A stretch of DNA of 64,000 bases from Coprinellus micaceus (lineage: Eukaryota; Basidiomycota; Agaricomycetes; Agaricales; Psathyrellaceae): contig OX596334.1 in assembly GCA_951394405.1 (NCBI GenBank), positions 930,001 to 994,000 on the forward strand. Direction: 5' to 3'. Positions 10,598-22,442 of the stretch are shown piece after piece. The position numbers and the translations under genes were made by a program. The stretch's first letter is position 1. Every line of letters starts with the position of its first letter. The notes beneath the pieces were generated by a model, which ran no database searches, had not been told where the DNA came from, and was given only the letters and a program-made list of their open reading frames with translations.

Positions 10598-11140
10598 TTA
10601 GATAAGGCTGACAGAGAAGAGGGCCACTGTGAGCTTACCATCAGAAATTTCTTCGCCCGATTTGCAGGAAGGGTCCTGCTTTTGTGACCCGGGGGAAGGA
10701 CAACAGCTACTGAAATGAGGCGCCTTGTTCAAGTCCCCTTCTTCCGATTTAGGGCACTCCAGTTGTTCGCCTTGGCCCCCATCATCGCTCTCAGTCGCAT
10801 TGTCTGAGTCTTCGGCCTCAATATTCTCCAACTCCTGCACACGCCTCCAAATGCGACACCCTGGGCAAACACAACCGGGAGGACCATAGCCCTCCCTATG
10901 TGACCGCATTGTCCAGACGAACTGGTCGATCCGATCGCATTCCCTCAGAACTTCCGCGTCCGCTAATTTCATCCGCCTTCCTCGATTGAGTAGGAGCGTG
11001 GTGCCTCCTTGGTCCTGTGTGAGCGTATCAGTGTGCCCGTGGCATGTACTAAGGGAAGGCCGTTTAAAACGTACCTCTGCGTGTACCTGGCGTGTCAGTC
11101 GTTTCCCAAAATCTTTGAAAGCCTCTGCGACCGAGGACAT
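10598..11140 (-). CDS. Cargo protein with a short Cys motif
   Basis: Start at ATG 11140 (MSSVAEAFKDFGKRLTRQVH), an intron of about 70 bp with donor GTACGT, then an exon reading KLADAEVLRECDRIDQFVW and GYGPPGCVCPGCRIWRRV, followed by an acidic Ser/Asp-rich tail. The CVCPGC motif could bind metal or form a disulphide, but is too short to assign. The 3' end is uncertain: a donor GTAAGC follows EISDG, so the stop at 10598 applies only if that intron is not used; otherwise the protein ends within a few codons of the next acceptor. A large hAT-like element has inserted just 101 bp upstream of its start. Confidence 0.5.
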   Translation of the reverse strand: MSSVAEAFKDFGKRLTRQVHAEVRFKRPSLSTCHGHTDTLTQDQGGTTLLLNRGRRMKLADAEVLRECDRIDQFVWTMRSHREGYGPPGCVCPGCRIWRRVQELENIEAEDSDNATESDDGGQGEQLECPKSEEGDLNKAPHFSSCCPSPGSQKQDPSCKSGEEISDGKLTVALFSVSLI

Positions 11141-11241
11141 GATCTGGAGTTCGGGGCTGGAACAGGGTATTTGTGATAAGGACATCCAGGGATCCAGAAG
11201 TATGAGTATTTGAAATCCACCGAACGAAGCACCGCGTTATG

Positions 11242-12962
11242 CTGTACTTTACACTCCCCCATATGTCCTGCAGGATGTCCAGTAGACCAGTAGAATCCAG
11301 TAGAATCCAGTGGATGTCCGGTCAATGTCCAGTGGAATCCAGTGAGATCCAGTGGTGTCCAGTTCAGCACTCAAACAGTCCAGTCAATGTCCAGTGGACC
11401 TTGCAAATGGAAAGTATTTGCCAATGGTCAACTCCAAGGGGCCACCTCTAATGTGTCCATTGAAATCATGCCACCCTGCTGGGTGGAGGTTTTGATGGAA
11501 TCACCTGACAATGGCATTGATGGCTGGGTGGTTGGAGTTCTAAGTATCTCAAATGGTAGAATAACACAATCACAAGGGGTATAAAAGCAATCTTCCATTG
11601 CATCTCCTTTTCTTAATTTAGCTTTGTCCCATTTCATACTTTCCAATCTGTCTTGCTTTTCCTCCCTGCCAACTTTAGGGCATGGGCTTGAGAACTTGGG
11701 CTACCCCCACTTTTCACACACAAGACTCAGCTCTACAATTGTATCCTATCAAGCTTTCCTGGTTGACTTCTGGCAATGTGTTGCCACACTGTTGCCACCC
11801 TCCACTGCACCATTCTTGCTCTTCAAGAGCCAAAGCTTGTTAAGCTGGACAACTTTAAGAAATATTGTTGTAGTGATTGTCTTTTGTCTTTCAGTCTTAT
11901 GTAGCCTGACTTCATTACAGATGTGAAAATACTAGTGTTTATAATGTAGACAGAGGATGCCAAGAAACAGGCCAGTACCATAAATGAAAAGGCCTGCACA
12001 GACTGGACATGCAAATACAAGTAAACAAATACAAACATAATATTTTCCATATTTTTCATGATTTTTCCAGAATTAATGACACACAATGACACTACTTCAA
12101 TATTTTGCACAGCCACATTGCACAGCCACATACCTGATATTGGGTGGAAGTCATTGGCCTTCCACTTAAGGGTCAAACGGATTAGATTAGATTACTGACT
12201 ATAAGGGGTGTATACCGATTAGAACTAGGATTAGGGATACAAGGAATGGCCCAGGATTATTAGTCTGTAATTAGTCTGTAATCCCTTTTGTAATCCCTAT
12301 TGCCCAAACCAATCTCCCAGGAACACGAATACATGGCGCTAAGGCAAAGGATGTGGCTGTAATATGTCCCCACAGTGTAGATTCCTGGTTAAAAAGGGGT
12401 CTCGCCCTTCATAACACCTCAGGGAGCAAATGTTCTCCAAGTCACACTGTGTTTGTGGCAAAATATGCCACTTCCTCCACCCATCTACAACCTCCCAGAC
12501 CGTCCTCCCAAGAGTGTGTATGTGCAGGAAGTGTTTCTAATTGATGAAGGCACGTGAGCAACCGGAAAAACACCAAAGAACTTGCACCACCAGACTCATC
12601 TGAAAATACTGATTATATTTCATCGTAATCCCATTATACCCCTTAGATTAGCAGTATGGGGGATTAGGATTAGATTACTCGCTCAGCCGTAATCCTAATG
12701 TAATCCGTTGGACCCTTACTTCCACTGGATGTCCAGTGGATTCAAGGGGGTGGACATCCACTGGATACGTATCCTGGACTGTCCAGTATCCACTGGACAA
12801 TCCAGTGAAATTTTGGCTGATACAGGACATTGACTGGACAACCACTGGACAATTTGAGCAAATTTGGCAGAGAAAGGCCAGTGAATGTCCAGTAGACATC
12901 CAGAATGTCCACTGGATGTCCACTGGATTCCCAAAGGCAAAATGGGGGAGTGTAAAGTACTC
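11242..12962. mobile_element. 1.72-kb hAT-like element nested in the KDZ element
   Basis: The ends read CTGTACTTTACACTCCCCCAT and, inverted, GAGTACTTTACACTCCCCCAT. The flanking 8-bp duplication GCGTTATG is perfect (11234-11241 and 12963-12970). Both subterminal zones are packed with opposed TCCAGTGGA words (11280-11400 and 12720-12930), typical of non-autonomous hAT-like elements with transposase-binding repeats. The interior has only short open frames and no transposase. It is poor in CpG compared with the cargo genes around it. A further element (12167-12718) sits inside it. An 8-bp duplication with CAGT-like ends supports hAT; the autonomous partner is not in this window. Confidence 0.8.
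12167..12718. mobile_element. 552-bp hAT-like MITE nested inside the 1.72-kb element
   Basis: The ends are TAAGGGTCAAACGGATTA and, inverted, TAAGGGTCCAACGGATTA, with one mismatch in 18. The duplication CTTCCACT is perfect at 12159-12166 and 12719-12726. Many TAATCC/GGATTA words lie near both ends. There are no genes. This is the third level of nesting: MITE within hAT-like element within KDZ element within host gene, which orders the insertions in time. Confidence 0.8.
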
Positions 12963-13243
12963 GCGTTATGTGACAGAGTTACAAATGAGACCCTGTGCTG
13001 TTTTACCTGACACTGACGATTACCACAGGCGTTCTTGGTCGGGTAGGGTCTGTCAAAGTCATCAGTCACCCACAATGAATTGAAGGCCATACGGCGCTAC
13101 TCTGCCCGTCTCCCGACACCAGGATAGTGGATTCATTCATCACGGTGAACCCGATATTCCATACAAGACCGGGATATCGAGCCACGTTTCGGTGCACAAA
13201 TGGATTCCAAGGTCAGGGGTTCTTCGCGGTTGCGAGCTTTCTT

Positions 13244-13250
13244 TATATAG
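13244..13250 (+). promoter_or_regulatory. TATA box for the 13298 gene
   Basis: TATATAG lies 54 bp before ATG 13298. Confidence 0.45.
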
Positions 13251-13297
13251 CGATCGCTCATTCAAATCCGATCCCTCCAGTCGCGTGATCATCCACT

Positions 13298-13924
13298 ATG
13301 TCCTCGGTCTCACAAAGGGGCCCGTCTAAATCTCCGGCCCACCAGGTCCAATGCCAGTGCGATCTAGCCCAGGATGTCCACCACTACAAGACCCAGGTTC
13401 TTGACCTCCAAGCGCGGTTGGCCGTTGCGAGGAAAAGGAACTTCGACTTACAGCAGAGGTTGGAGGATGTAGAGGGGGCTATATTTCAGCAAGCCGAAAC
13501 TCCGTGTGGCGACGAGGCAGAAGTTACGGTGGAGAGGGGTGATGGTGTGGGCCCATCGGCGGAAGGGGAAGACGAGATCTCCCTTGTGGACATACTCGCC
13601 CAAGAGCAAGCACAAGTCGCAAGCGACCCCAACTGGCCTGAGAGTGCTTCGGCCCTTAGGTTGTCCATCTGGGCTAAGCACAAACTCCTTGCTCGGGTCC
13701 TGCAAGAGCTGTGGAAGGAGGAGCATATCCTGCTAAGCGAGAATAGCAAGATCAAACAGAGGTTAGAGAGAGAGCGAGAGGAGAGTATCCTGCAGGAGAA
13801 TGAGGCTGAAGAATGGAGGAGTGGGCAGCGTGACCTTCACAAGGAGAACCTGGATCTCGCTTTACAAATCTCCCGGCTCGAGGAACAGCTGTCTCGTATC
13901 GCTCAACTTACTCGTAATGATTGA
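13298..13924 (+). CDS. Coiled-coil cargo protein D
   Basis: Single-exon gene of 208 residues from ATG 13298. It has a Cys pair near the N-terminus (QCQCDLAQDV), a first coiled coil (about 30-65), an acidic linker (about 68-100), and a long second coiled coil to the C-terminus (NSKIKQRLEREREESILQE). No catalytic motif. It lies 335 bp after the hAT-like insertion, so its promoter with its own TATA box appears intact. Function unknown. Confidence 0.6.
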   Translation: MSSVSQRGPSKSPAHQVQCQCDLAQDVHHYKTQVLDLQARLAVARKRNFDLQQRLEDVEGAIFQQAETPCGDEAEVTVERGDGVGPSAEGEDEISLVDILAQEQAQVASDPNWPESASALRLSIWAKHKLLARVLQELWKEEHILLSENSKIKQRLEREREESILQENEAEEWRSGQRDLHKENLDLALQISRLEEQLSRIAQLTRND

Positions 13925-14212
13925 ACAGTGTCGAACTCTGCATGTATTGTGTTGGATATATTCCATATGCTTGCCACGATGTACCATGTTCGTGCGCCCT
14001 GTCGTTCGTGTCATTCTACTAGCAATTCCCACACATTATTCGACTGTCCATCAGGCGCATGGACTCAGCTTCAGGGTTTTAAGCGCTAGCCAGCGAGAAC
14101 GGCCCCCTGATCCGGAATGCCTTGGCATCCATGTGGCTATATCCCGTCGGTGAATAGAAGCGGAGAGGTCCATTATTGGCCAGCCCGTCCAGGTAGGGTG
14201 AATACTCTTCTC

Positions 14213-14219
14213 ATAAATA
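14213..14219 (+). promoter_or_regulatory. TATA-like box for the 14278 gene
   Basis: ATAAATA lies about 60 bp before ATG 14278 and only 13 bp before the alternative ATG 14227, which favours the later start. Confidence 0.4.
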
Positions 14220-14277
14220 CATCGATATGTGCCAGGGTCTTGTTAAGAATACATCCCGACTCGAGTCCACCCCCATC

Positions 14278-14724
14278 ATGGAACACACTCCCAATGACCC
14301 TGCACGTTCGCCTACATGCTCCCATGGCCCATTCATCGAGCAACAGACACACAGAATGCTCGAGCTGGGAGATACGCTTGCAGCCCTTCAAACCAAGTTC
14401 AACGCTGCCAAAGAAGTCAATACCAAGTTTGAAGCTATGCTCCAAAGCGAAGAGAACCACCGTCGATCTTACGCGATCGCAACTGCTAAGCAGTTGGCTC
14501 GAACCGAGGTTCTTATCCATGAACTGGAGAAGGCGCGCGAGCGGGAGCGGGTCTTGGAAGAAATCAACCGAGAGTTGCATGCGGCGATAGATTGGGAGAT
14601 TGGGAGGAATGATGAAATGCTCGCAACGCAGCACAATTTAATTCAGCAACTCCAGCTCCTCATGTGCTTCGCTCCCACTCCCCTTTCTCAGCAGGTTCCA
14701 ACCACTGGTCTAGTTTTTCAATGA
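14278..14724 (+). CDS. Coiled-coil cargo protein E
   Basis: Single-exon gene of 148 residues, start chosen at ATG 14278 (MEHTPNDPARSPTCSHGPF) because the TATA-like box is too close to the upstream ATG 14227. Most of the product is one coiled coil (RTEVLIHELEKARERERVLE), with a hydrophobic Leu/Phe-rich C-terminus. No known family. It is the last of the five small coiled-coil genes on the plus strand. Confidence 0.55.
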   Translation: MEHTPNDPARSPTCSHGPFIEQQTHRMLELGDTLAALQTKFNAAKEVNTKFEAMLQSEENHRRSYAIATAKQLARTEVLIHELEKARERERVLEEINRELHAAIDWEIGRNDEMLATQHNLIQQLQLLMCFAPTPLSQQVPTTGLVFQ

Positions 14725-15248
14725 GTGAGCACCGACTCACCCGATTCGATAACCATCATCGCTCACCCGTATAACAGAGCCACAATTTCACCTGCGTCAC
14801 GCACGGGACCTTAGTTTTTACACCATCCGCTCGTACTGCACTCTGTGTATTCGAAAGATCATGCATTTGTGAGGAGTAAGCATGGAGTCTAGAACTAGCC
14901 AAGTACGGGCCAGAGCTTGAACCAGGTATTGATTGAGTGCATGTGAGTTCTGATCGGGATTTGATCCCTTGCAGCATATCACTTTCACCTCGACCACCAT
15001 GACGGTAACCTGGCCCTGTATCCCCGGACGTTTCTCGATCGACGAAATTGAACTCTCAAAGGACATGGTATTGGGCATGGTCGACGCAAGTTCGGATGAG
15101 ATGAAGAGAAGAGGAAATTCCAGGTGAAGTCACCCCTCCCTCGGTTTTGCTTTCGCCCGGCGCGTATTACAGTGGGGTTGTATCGGTTCAGACGTGATGT
15201 CCATACCAAAGGCTATCAATGAATATTCAAAATCTGTCTACGTGTTGT
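14725..15248. other. Intergenic DNA between convergent genes
   Basis: I see no gene in these 524 bases. Some short frames occur (for example 14818-15078, minus strand) but without good coding character. Confidence 0.4.
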
Positions 15249-18241
15249 TCACTTTCTACCCCTCAGTCTCGGCTTTGCATGGGGAGCCTCTTCCCCGAAC
15301 CGTACCGCTTTTTTGGTTGGGTGTTTGGCAGACGTAGGAAGATGTCGTGCTGCTGCTTCAAGGAGGAGCTGATCCTGAGCTGACACCTTGACAGCACTTG
15401 GCCCTGCCTTTGGTGGTGGAGTAGTGTTCCCGTCGTCCGCACCGCTCGTCGCCTCATCACCTGTGTCGTTCGCCGCTTTTGACGTGTTCCCCCGTCGTCC
15501 ACCATGGCCCCTACGGCCTGTGGACTTACCCCGACCAAGAGATCTAGCTGGTTCGTGCTCCTCGCCTCCCTCTTTGGCTCCCTGCTTGACCGCGTGCTCC
15601 CCCCCTTCAAGACCTGGTCGATTCACGTCGGTATCAGCCGCTATTGGGGCAATGGACAGAGTTGGACCCTGAGGCGCACGATCTTCCCCAATCTCTCTGT
15701 CGTCCACCTCCATCCTGTCGCTCTCGGTGGCCTTGCCCTTGAGCCCCCTTTCGGCTGCCCTAGCTCTTGCTCCATTCAGCCTTGCTTGTCGAATCTGCTC
15801 CCGCCTTTGCTCCGCCGATACCTCGACTTCTGGCTCCTCCTGGTCGTCCCGCCCCCACTCTTTGAATTCCCGGGTCTCGGCCGCGTTGGGGTATTCAACA
15901 GCAGGCCTATACCTTTCCTGTGGGTTCCTCTTCCCTGCTCTCCCAGTTCCCGCTCCCTGAGGCTCTGCTAGATCAATGTCCATTGCCGATCCCTCCCTGC
16001 TGGGTGTCCTCAAAGTCAGATCCTTCGTAGCCCCTACTAGCCTCTCGGTGAGAGGGGTATCATGTCGAGGTCAAAGAACGCGAACAGAATCGTCACCTGC
16101 AAATTGAGACAATCAAATTTAAAGGACCATCGTTTATGTGGGCGATCGAAAGTGTTGAGCGTACCATCATTGTCAACCTCACTCTTACCAGGACTCTCCT
16201 CACCATCCGAACTGGACTCCACAACAGTCCTCCTCCCTTTCCCTTTCTTCGGGGCCATTAGAACATTCACGGAGCCAGATGGGTGAGCGGGTTCAGTGAC
16301 CGGAGATGGGGGTGATTGTACCAGTTGAGGCGGAAGTTGTGATGTCGACTTGGTTCCATGTGCTGGGGAAGTAATCGATACCTGAAGCTCATCCGTTTCC
16401 TTGCACGGAGCGCGAGCGCTCTTCATTGCGATGGACGCTGATTGCCTCGCTGTCATTTTTGGCATGGAGCGGGCGGCGCTATCATTTGGCTTTCGCGCCT
16501 TCGGCTTTGCTTTCGATTTCTTCCTTTTTCCTGCTCCCTTCTTCTTCGACTTCTCATCGTCGCTGGAGTCTGCATGCACCTCGCGACGTGGTTCGTGAGA
16601 TACCCATTCCTCTCCCCCCACCCAATAGCTGTGGAATTGGAAAGGTATCTCGCCCCGTTTCTGGCGAGCGTACCAGGCCTCAAGGATCATCCTGCACTTC
16701 GGCACTCCGTAACCCCCTGGATCACCGATTGGCCAATCCTTGGGCCAATACTCCTCGCCCACCCAGTTGTACCACTTGGCCGCCATCTCCTTCCAAGGGG
16801 GTGTGGAGTCCTTGTCGGTCACGGGGAGATCTCTGGCGGCAGCTAGCCAAAAGGGGTGTCAGCAGCGCTCGGGGTGAAAGGACTAATGGCACTAACCGTA
16901 GTCGTGGCGCATAATTGATCGAATGAGGTCAGGGAAGTACCGATGAGCTTTCACATTTGCCGGGAGTGTACCAATGCTAGGGACAATGGGCTCCCGGAAC
17001 TCATTGAGCTCCACCCAGATGGGTTCACCGCACTTTCTCGGTCGCTTCATTGGCCCTTCTGTATCCTTCCCATCCATCCCCTCTTCTGGCAACGTCCGCC
17101 GCACAAATCCCGCCCAATGATTATCCAGGTCCACCTTCTCCAAATATGCCCTTTCCGCTTGCTTGAACGAGATACCGCTGCCGATCTGATTGTTGAAGTC
17201 TAGGCTGACTGTAGTGGCCGCCGGTGACATGAAAGAAATTGGGGTGAGTTTGAAATAAATCATCTATACAATACGCTGGAGTGCTTACATGCCAAGTGTT
17301 CGCCCGTGGTGTCTTGAAAGGTAACAAGGAAATGTAACCGTACGCCCATTTGTCGGTAAATCTCGTCCGCGAATTGGTGTATCACGCGGCCGCTTTCCTT
17401 CTCGGCAAGGCTATACATTTCCCGGAATCAGCACTGTGGGTCCACGTGTAGATGCAAAGGGGTACGAACCGTTGGCGTTCCTCCATGCTTGGGCCCCTCT
17501 CTCTCCAAACTAGAGCCTTTGCTTCGTACGACGAGCGTTCTTTGTCTGTCAGAGCTATCCATTCTGCCGTCACCGCACGCTGAAAGAAGTGGAATAAACT
17601 TGGCTTCTTCCCTGGTCTCACGTCCGGCGTTGGCTCGTCGACCAGATCCAGATTGACGGTGCCTTCACCATTCTCAGTACTCGCCGTGCCGGTTTCCAGC
17701 TCAAAGAGCTTTCTCTGGGTATCCTGGATACGACTGATATTCTCTTTATAGAACACCATGCGCCTGTTCCAATGAATGGTCCAGTGCATGGGTCCATGCC
17801 GGCTCCTTGCCCTCTGGCTGTACCAGAGCTGGACGTTCTGTGTTTCGACCGAGCATCAGGTACAATTCATTTTGTTAGAAGAGCTGCCTGACTCACTTCA
17901 TACATTGCCGATATCTGTGCCTTGCTCGGGTCTCAACCAGCCTTCTGCATCTTCTTGAGAAAATAGTCGCCAGTGGCTTGGGCCATTTCGCGGCGTTGAT
18001 TTGCTGGGGCATAGCGGTAGAGGTCCCTTTGTTCGTTGAGATAGGCGAGTTGCTTGGGTGTGAAGCGTGCATCGAGTTGCTTCTGGTCCGCTAGCTTATC
18101 CAGCAGCTCACGCTCGATCGGTTCGTCGGAGAAGGGGTCTTCCTCGGCGGATGAAGAACCCCTTGAATGCACGTCGTCTTGGTCCGCTTGAGATGGAGAA
18201 CGCGGTGCTTTACTGGGAATATTCTCGGGGAGAGGCGGCAT
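15249..18241 (-). CDS. Transposon accessory protein, multi-exon, Lys-rich and putatively DNA-binding
   Basis: Start at ATG 18241 (MPPLPENIPSKAPRSPSQAD). Exon order by reading: an N-terminal helical module (FTPKQLAYLNEQRDLYRYAP) that after an intron continues NVQLWYSQRARSRHG, reminiscent of a homeodomain-like helix-turn-helix third helix; a helical segment with PSLFHFFQRAVTAEWIALTD; a compact domain with SFKQAERAYLEKVDLDNHWA and EPIWVELNEF; a Trp/Tyr-rich segment (KEMAAKWYNWVGEEYWPKDW); then a long Lys/Ser/Glu-rich disordered tail with many basic stretches. Exact splice sites are only approximate between exons. It is divergent from the KDZ transposase with only 152 bp between start codons, so the two probably share a control region. 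Proteins of this kind often flank transposase genes in Agaricomycetes (from memory); the helix-turn-helix reading is an inference. Confidence 0.55.
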
Positions 18242-18393
18242 AATCTTGTTGGAAGATAGGAGCAACTATAGGGTATGAGAGGTACGACTCGAAAACGTGT
18301 ATATATAGGGGATGGAGGTAGGCTAATTTCCGTAGCCCTAGGGAGAGTCAGCAACCCAGTTGCTACATTATCCCGATCACCCCTCATTGCATC
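18242..18393. promoter_or_regulatory. Bidirectional promoter of transposase and accessory gene
   Basis: Only 152 bp separate the two divergent start codons. TATATATAG at 18300-18308 serves the plus-strand transposase, 86 bp before its ATG. No equally good TATA box is seen in the minus direction. Confidence 0.45.
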
Positions 18394-21300
18394 ATGCCCA
18401 CCCCCATCCGAATCAATAAGAATCGGGTCGCCACCGCAAGATACGTTGAGAAGAAATCGAAATACGGCTTCAGTGGGAACGTGAAGAAGAACCGAAACAC
18501 CGTCCACAGCGCACCCAAGACTTCGATCGCAACAACCGATACACCTACCCCTACTCCCCCCATAGCCCCAGGCAAGCGTCCGCGATTGGACGAGGATGTG
18601 AAACCCCAAATAATCAACATAGATATCGACATGGATGACAATACTGGTCCGGATCTAGATCCTTTCGACGATTGGACTGAAGCGGACGCTTATCGTGAAG
18701 AGGTTCTGACCCGTCATACTGGAAAAACAAGCCTGGGGAAGGTCCGTACACTCGGTCATTTGGCTTATTGGGGATTCTGATTTCATTTCAACTAGACATC
18801 GCACAAAGTAATGAAAGAATGGAAGGCCTCGAAGGTCCTTCCCTATCTCGATCGCATTCTCCAAGCCGAGGACCGCCTACGCTCTGTGTGCGACTCCTGT
18901 CACTGTCAGGAAGGGCTTTGGAAATGCTTAGACTGTATTCCCAACCCTATCTCTTGTACGGATTGCTGCCGTTCGACCCACCACCAGCACCCACTGCACC
19001 GCATCGAGCGATGGAATGGCACACACTGGCGCCCTGCCTGGCTCTGGCATGTTGGATCGGTCATCTGCCTTGGACATGGCGGCGCTCCGTGCCCCAAATA
19101 CAATGCCTCTCTTGAGAGCTTGCAGTCCCGCCTAGTATCCGTCAACAACGTCGATCACTTAGAGTCGGACAATACCTTCGGAGAGAAGCCCAAATCCACC
19201 TCCAGTCTTGGCCTCGGTCGGGTCATTGTGATCGTTCATATCAATGGGTTCCATCACCTCCCCCTCTTCCCATGCTGGTGCAAGGAAACTCAAACCGACG
19301 ACCTTGACTTTCTAGACGTCGGGCTCTACCCTGCTTCTCTAAAGAATGTCTCCACGGTCTTCACCTTCGATCTCCTCAACAAGTTCCATCTCCTGAAGGT
19401 TCACTCTCATATGTCGACCGAGCACTTTGCGGCGCTGCTCCGGCGCTTCACCAATTTTGCCTTCCCTGACAAATCATTGGTGAGTGGCCATGCTTTCCCC
19501 GGGAATGTTATACCGACTTTGTCACCACGTGTAGGATAGGAGAAGGGAGCTAGCGAGGGTGTGGGCCCAGTGGAATCATTTGATGGAGTTGAGAAAGGAG
19601 GGTTTTGCGCACAACCGACGGGGCGACCGCCCTGGATCCAGGGATTTGGCTTTATTCTGTGCCGCGTGCCCCCAACCTTCCATCAACCTACCCAACGACT
19701 GGATGGAGGACATTCGAGGGTATGCGTTTCAATTATGTATACTCACAAACACCGTCTAATCGTTTCACGACCATTATTAGGTGGCTTTACCGCCGCTACC
19801 TTGTGGTTGACGGCAACTTCGTTCTTGATCATCTGGTATCGAACGGGACGCGGGACAGTGTAGGGCTTGGGGGGGGAGCTGCCTTTACAGCCGAGCCCAG
19901 GAGATATGCAAAGCATTTGAAGGGGGCGAAGGAGCCCACTGAGGTGAGTTATTTGGACTATCTGTGTTCCATACCAGACATCCCACCTATCCTGGGAGGG
20001 GGCAGCGATGCCGGCCCGGCCATCGAGGCAATGACGTAGAAGCGTGTGATTTAGGCGCCCATGACCCTTCATCTTCCCGGTCGAGATCTCCCCATGTATG
20101 TTTCCCATTTATCGATAATAATGCCTTCAACCCAGACATCAACATGTGCCGAGCTTCGTGCGGTCTCTGAAAAGAATAAGTTGAAGAAGGGTTATGACGC
20201 TACCGGGGTTGTGGCGGTCGCATGCGCCCGTCATGGGTGCTTCGTGCCTGGAAGCGTGGTCGATATGCAGAAAGGCGAACGGTGAGTTGAACTACCTGCC
20301 ATTTCGCATGCCATTAAAACCTTCTAACTACTTTGGGATACTTGAACCCATAGTCATGTCAACGTCGACTATGCATTATCCCAGGCCCTGAAAACCACAC
20401 ATGCGGGCGCCACGAGTGGAATCCGGTTAGCATACGATATCAATTGTCAGTATTCCATCAACCTCGAGACCTGGATGAAGAGCTCGCCGTACCTTTCACT
20501 TCCATCGGACATGCCCCTGGAGTTCGTTATTGGTTTGTTCCACGTTCATGGTCACAAGGACGAATGCCTCGCCCGTTTCACGCCGACCTTTCTCCCAGGC
20601 AGTGGCGTCACGAGCGGAGAGATAATTGAGTCTCTCTGGTCGACGCTAAACGGTGCTGCTCCGATAACGCGCAATATGACCCCTTCAAACCGATGGGGGA
20701 TGATTGACGCCTGTATTCAGGATAGCAATCTGAGGAAAAACCAGGGGTTGGGTACGACAGCGATACACCTGTGCTGCTAATATATGTGTCTAACGTGATG
20801 ACTTCCAGTATCTTATCTCGATCGCCAACTAAAGCTCGCACGCAAAGAGAAGACTGCAGCCGACAAGTTCTTCTTACTTCTGAACGAGGCGACGGAAGAC
20901 AGGGACAGAGGGGTTTGGCAAGATCAGATGGATGCCGCTAACACTGCCCGGGGTGGACATAATACCTCAATGGACATTTACAACTTCCACATTCCACAGG
21001 GTAAGTCACTGATACCTGTCACTGCGGTTCCATGGCTATTCTGACACTCATCCAGTGGAACCGAAAAAGGCCGTCCAGGTGAGACTGATGGACGCTGAGA
21101 AACAGAAGAAAAAGGAGGACAAGAAGAGCAAGCGCCGGCTCGGGTACGCCAACTGGGTTGCAGATGGGATCTCGATCCAAGAATCACAGTGTGCCTTGCA
21201 GTTCATTTGGTCGGGGCTAGTCCTAACTCCTCCCTTGTTCCAGAATCTCCCTGTGAGCGGCGTACTGAAAAGCCCATTCCCCATCTCTCACCGAATCAGT

Positions 21301-22386
21301 GGACCTTGCCCGAAAGTCTGAAGCCCTTGCAAACCGCGTGGTCGCGTTCCACAAGGAGGGGAAGAGACTATTCCCAGATAATGATCTGGTGTCTCATGAG
21401 GGAACACAGTGGGAGAGTGATGAGGTGGAGGTGTGTGTGTGCGAAGAGGAGTGTGGATGCATGGAGTTCGAGCAACTACCGCTTGGGCGCGCGGTTTTCG
21501 ATACTACGACTGATGATCTCGCACCGCTTCCCCTCTCTTCCAGCTTTGAACCCCTTCCGGAGGGCTGGGAAGAAACTGCCGAGATCGAGGTTAGTATGAG
21601 GGTGGCCCAGGCAGAGGAAGCGCTCGAAGAGCTGAGAGGTGAGATTGCGCACAAGTCCTGCTTGTATCGTGGGAAGCGCCAAATGGCGGGGGGCGGGCGG
21701 GGGGTAACCAGAAGCTACGACGAAATCAATGCTGTCGAGGAGAAGATGCGATCGCAAGTCAAGATCTACGAAAGCACGCGCTGGGCACTCGAGCGTCTGG
21801 GTGTATCTGAAAAGTACTCCCAATTCAGGTCTCTATCAAGGGCCGATACCAAGGCCGTTACAGCGGTCTTCGACCCTAACAATCCGGGAGAGAGGAATAC
21901 CGAATTGTCGTGGATCTGGACAATGAACGTGCAAATGGGTGGGACACACGGCTCAGACTACCTAGAAGAACGTGAGTTTTCCACTCAATGTCGAACGAGC
22001 ATGGCTGATTCTGTTCGACTTCTTTGAAAGTGCGTCGGGTAAATTGGATCAGGGCACGTTCTAGGAAGGATAGATGGACCGAGGAAGTCCTTCTGCTGGA
22101 ATCGGAGATGAAATGGTATGTCAACTTCATGACATTCCAGAAGAACAGGGCAGAGAAGTGGGTGATGCTGGACTTGGGCGGTGGACATAAGGCGTTCGCC
22201 CTCCGCCACGCGGATAGCTGGAGGCGACTTGGCCTGGAAGGAGTTAATCGGTTTTTTGGTGCCCCAGATCCGCCACAGAGCTTTGTGAAACCCGAGCCGG
22301 ATGAGGATGTGAAGATGGTGTTGGATGTCTCTGGCCGGGATGACTCTGAGAATAGTGAATATGACCTAAACGAGCGCATTGAGTAG
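18394..22386 (+). CDS. KDZ-family transposase with N-terminal Cys-rich module
   Basis: Starts at ATG 18394 and spans about eleven exons with 50-70 bp introns. Diagnostic parts in order: a disordered basic N-terminus; a Cys/His cluster (SVCDSCHCQEGLWKCLDC, then CTDCCRSTHHQHPLHRIERW) matching the CxC2-like module of fungal KDZ transposases; the GLYPASLKNVSTVFTFDLL segment; CAACPQPSINLPNDW; YRRYLVVDGNF; GVVAVACARHGCF and the QKGER motif; then the catalytic-region hallmarks YDINCQY, GLFHVHGHKDEC and GSGVTSGEIIESLWS; and a C-terminal helical region with VNWIRARSRKDRWTEEVLLL. KDZ transposases use an RNase H-like fold with acidic residues; the Asp in YDINCQY and the Glu in the GSGV-SGEIIE motif are the likely catalytic residues. 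No stops interrupt the exons, so it looks intact. It catalyses excision and insertion of the surrounding element. Confidence 0.9.
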
Positions 22387-22442
22387 TTAAAGCATAATTC
22401 TGAAGTTGAATGTAATCAGCCCCCATCCCACAAACGGTCACC

